Positions 43,024-43,918 of a stretch of 43,918 nt of DNA are shown piece after piece. The translations under genes were made by a program, and so were the position numbers. Below the pieces are notes generated by a model. The model worked only from the letters and a program-made list of their open reading frames with translations. It did no database searches and was not told the origin of the DNA. Within the stretch, counting starts at the first letter, position 1, and each line of letters opens with the position of its first letter. This stretch comes from CADCTM01 sp049671305 (GTDB lineage Bacteria > Cyanobacteriota > Cyanobacteriia > Cyanobacteriales > Coleofasciculaceae), in assembly GCA_049671305.1 (NCBI GenBank), contig JBATUR010000113.1:1-43918 (forward strand). Direction: 5' to 3'.

Positions 43024-43155
43024 ATGAACTAAAGAGCAAAATTTGACTGGCAAGCGATGAATGATGGACGGCTTTTTGAGGAATTAGAAGAAGTTTAATC
43101 AACATCGTCGGAGCTTATAGCTATCATTCAATACATTGATGCTAAACAGGATTGA
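43024..43155 (+). pseudogene. decayed small gene with two internal TAA codons
   Basis: From ATG 43024 one frame reads M-N-stop, then RAKFDWQAMNDGRLFEELEE, V, a second TAA (43096-43098), then STSSELIAIIQYIDAKQD and the final TGA (43153-43155). Both halves look coding and lie in one frame, and both TAA codons could derive from CAA by one C-to-T change. GAGG lies directly upstream of the ATG and a strong terminator follows two bases after the end. An intact 13-codon frame at 43057 remains. No family is recognised. Confidence 0.45.
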
Positions 43156-43156
43156 C

Positions 43157-43200
43157 AAAAAACTGAACCTGCAATTATTTAATTGCAGGTTCAGTTTTTT
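43157..43200 (+). terminator. 20-bp perfect intrinsic terminator
   Basis: AAAAAACTGAACCTGCAATT (43157-43176), loop ATTT, then the exact reverse complement (43181-43200), ending in six T. It lies 20 bases before the next gene and immediately after the decayed frame. Confidence 0.92.
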
Positions 43201-43220
43201 GGCGCAAAAAAATAAAAATA

Positions 43221-43652
43221 ATGACCTTAGTTACTTCTTTTTTTCGTAGTCGCTTCATCGCAAAAACACTACTAGTTGGAGGTTTGGCTAGTTGTCCATT
43301 GCTACTAAGCTCTGAGGTTACGCTAGCGCAAAGTGTGAGCAACTACAGGGAGTTGAGTTGCCTTTATGCAGGATATAAGCAACCTTATCTATATGGCTCG
43401 ACAACCTGGTCAGGACAGCCGTCTAATAATGGATCATGGCTATCTGTAACTCTCTACCGATTTAAATTGAGCTATGGACGTTATGTACCGATAGCGTCAG
43501 ATGGAGCTGCGGGTAATGGAGCAAGTGGCGAAATATGGGCAATTACTAAGTCGCCTTTGCATTTTGGATATTTTCGAGGTGACAGCTTCTTCGCAAGTAG
43601 TTATGCTGGAGAGGAACACTTTAAAGACGACTATAGACTTTGTTTACCATAA
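43221..43652 (+). CDS. small secreted protein of unknown function
   Basis: A 143-residue protein with a signal peptide (RFIAKTLLVGGLASCPLLLS, cut near TLAQS). The mature part of about 105 residues is rich in Tyr, Ser, Gly and Trp (YLYGSTTWSGQPSNNGSWLS) and contains two Cys, near the N-terminus (LSCLYAG) and at the very end (YRLCLP), that could form one disulfide. No family is recognised. There is no clear ribosome binding site before the ATG at 43221. A second exported protein starts 64 bases later on the same strand. Confidence 0.7.
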   Translation: MTLVTSFFRSRFIAKTLLVGGLASCPLLLSSEVTLAQSVSNYRELSCLYAGYKQPYLYGSTTWSGQPSNNGSWLSVTLYRFKLSYGRYVPIASDGAAGNGASGEIWAITKSPLHFGYFRGDSFFASSYAGEEHFKDDYRLCLP

Positions 43653-43716
43653 TCTATCCAATAATTTCTTGACATTTTCCAACAGTCTTTTCAAGTTCAA
43701 CACCTTCTAAAAAGAT

Positions 43717-43918
43717 ATGATCTTAAATAAACCTAAACTTCGGCAATTGTTAACTATTTTAGTTAGCCTTTCTACCTTGGGGATAGTTGTTATGAATTCT
43801 GATTTTAGTAATGCTCAAAATTCGCCAAATAACCCCCAGTTTCCTGATCGCCAACTGCCCGTGGGTCCCTTTATTCCACCAGAGCAAGGCATATTTTATA
43901 ACCCTATTTCATCCCCAG
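43717..43918 (+). CDS. secreted protein, cut by window end
   Basis: An open frame from ATG 43717 runs to the window edge (67 codons). The N-terminus PKLRQLLTILVSLSTLGIVV is a signal peptide, probably cut near SNAQ. The visible mature part is Pro/Asn-rich (NSPNNPQFPDRQLPVGPFIP). Nothing else can be said because the gene continues beyond the window. It may form a pair with the preceding secreted protein. Confidence 0.65.
   Translation, partial: MILNKPKLRQLLTILVSLSTLGIVVMNSDFSNAQNSPNNPQFPDRQLPVGPFIPPEQGIFYNPISSP

Overview
This window is a stretch of cyanobacterial chromosome. It carries psaC (photosystem I), ndhB (NDH-1 complex) and the C5-pathway gene hemL. The octamer GCGATCGC (HIP1), typical of cyanobacterial genomes, occurs more than twenty times (for example 1471-1478). 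Several proteins belong to cyanobacteria-enriched families: low-complexity-tail membrane protein, DUF1400, Uma2 and pentapeptide-repeat proteins. Genus cannot be fixed from the sequence alone. I found no tRNA, rRNA, CRISPR array or prophage.

Layout. 1-2311: a large partial lipoprotein-like putative glycosidase and an SRPBCC protein, both minus strand. 2455-3846: ACT-domain malic enzyme. 3865-5045: a REP-associated tyrosine transposase (RAYT) gene bracketed by GTAG-headed palindromes. 5207-8660: a ClpP/SppA-fold protease, a proline-rich peptidoglycan-binding protein with a 24-bp minisatellite, and a membrane protein with a voltage-sensor-like segment. 8805-15381: the translation/transcription cluster rimP-nusA-rnpM(ylxR)-infB plus a membrane protein, preceded by a terminator-like leader hairpin. 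15538-22458: mixed housekeeping and small genes (DUF1400, purK, FkbM methyltransferase, lumenal-type pentapeptide protein, holin-like membrane protein, CbiG C-domain, ndhB, Uma2). 23106-25766: topA after a 650-bp gene-free stretch. 25907-30499: a complete polar amino-acid ABC importer of the NatFGH/BgtA (AapJQMP) type. 30866-33165: glmS and psaC. 33420-35728: small heat-shock protein, a secreted pentapeptide protein, a gene-poor structured region with a candidate sRNA, and a Fur-family regulator. 35802-41022: a 1050-residue NACHT-pentapeptide STAND protein divergent from a one-pass repeat protein. 41133-43918: hemL, a ChaB-like gene, a repeat-rich region with a decayed small gene, and two small secreted proteins, the last cut by the window end.

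Most of the window is core metabolism and information processing, arranged as single genes or short operons with many readable intrinsic terminators. The least ordinary parts are the RAYT/REP locus (3.9-5.0 kb), the hairpin-rich leaders of rimP and fur, the candidate sRNA at 34.7 kb, the NACHT-pentapeptide protein, and the repeats and decayed gene at 42.8-43.2 kb. All functions are inferred from residues and motifs read directly; no database search was run.
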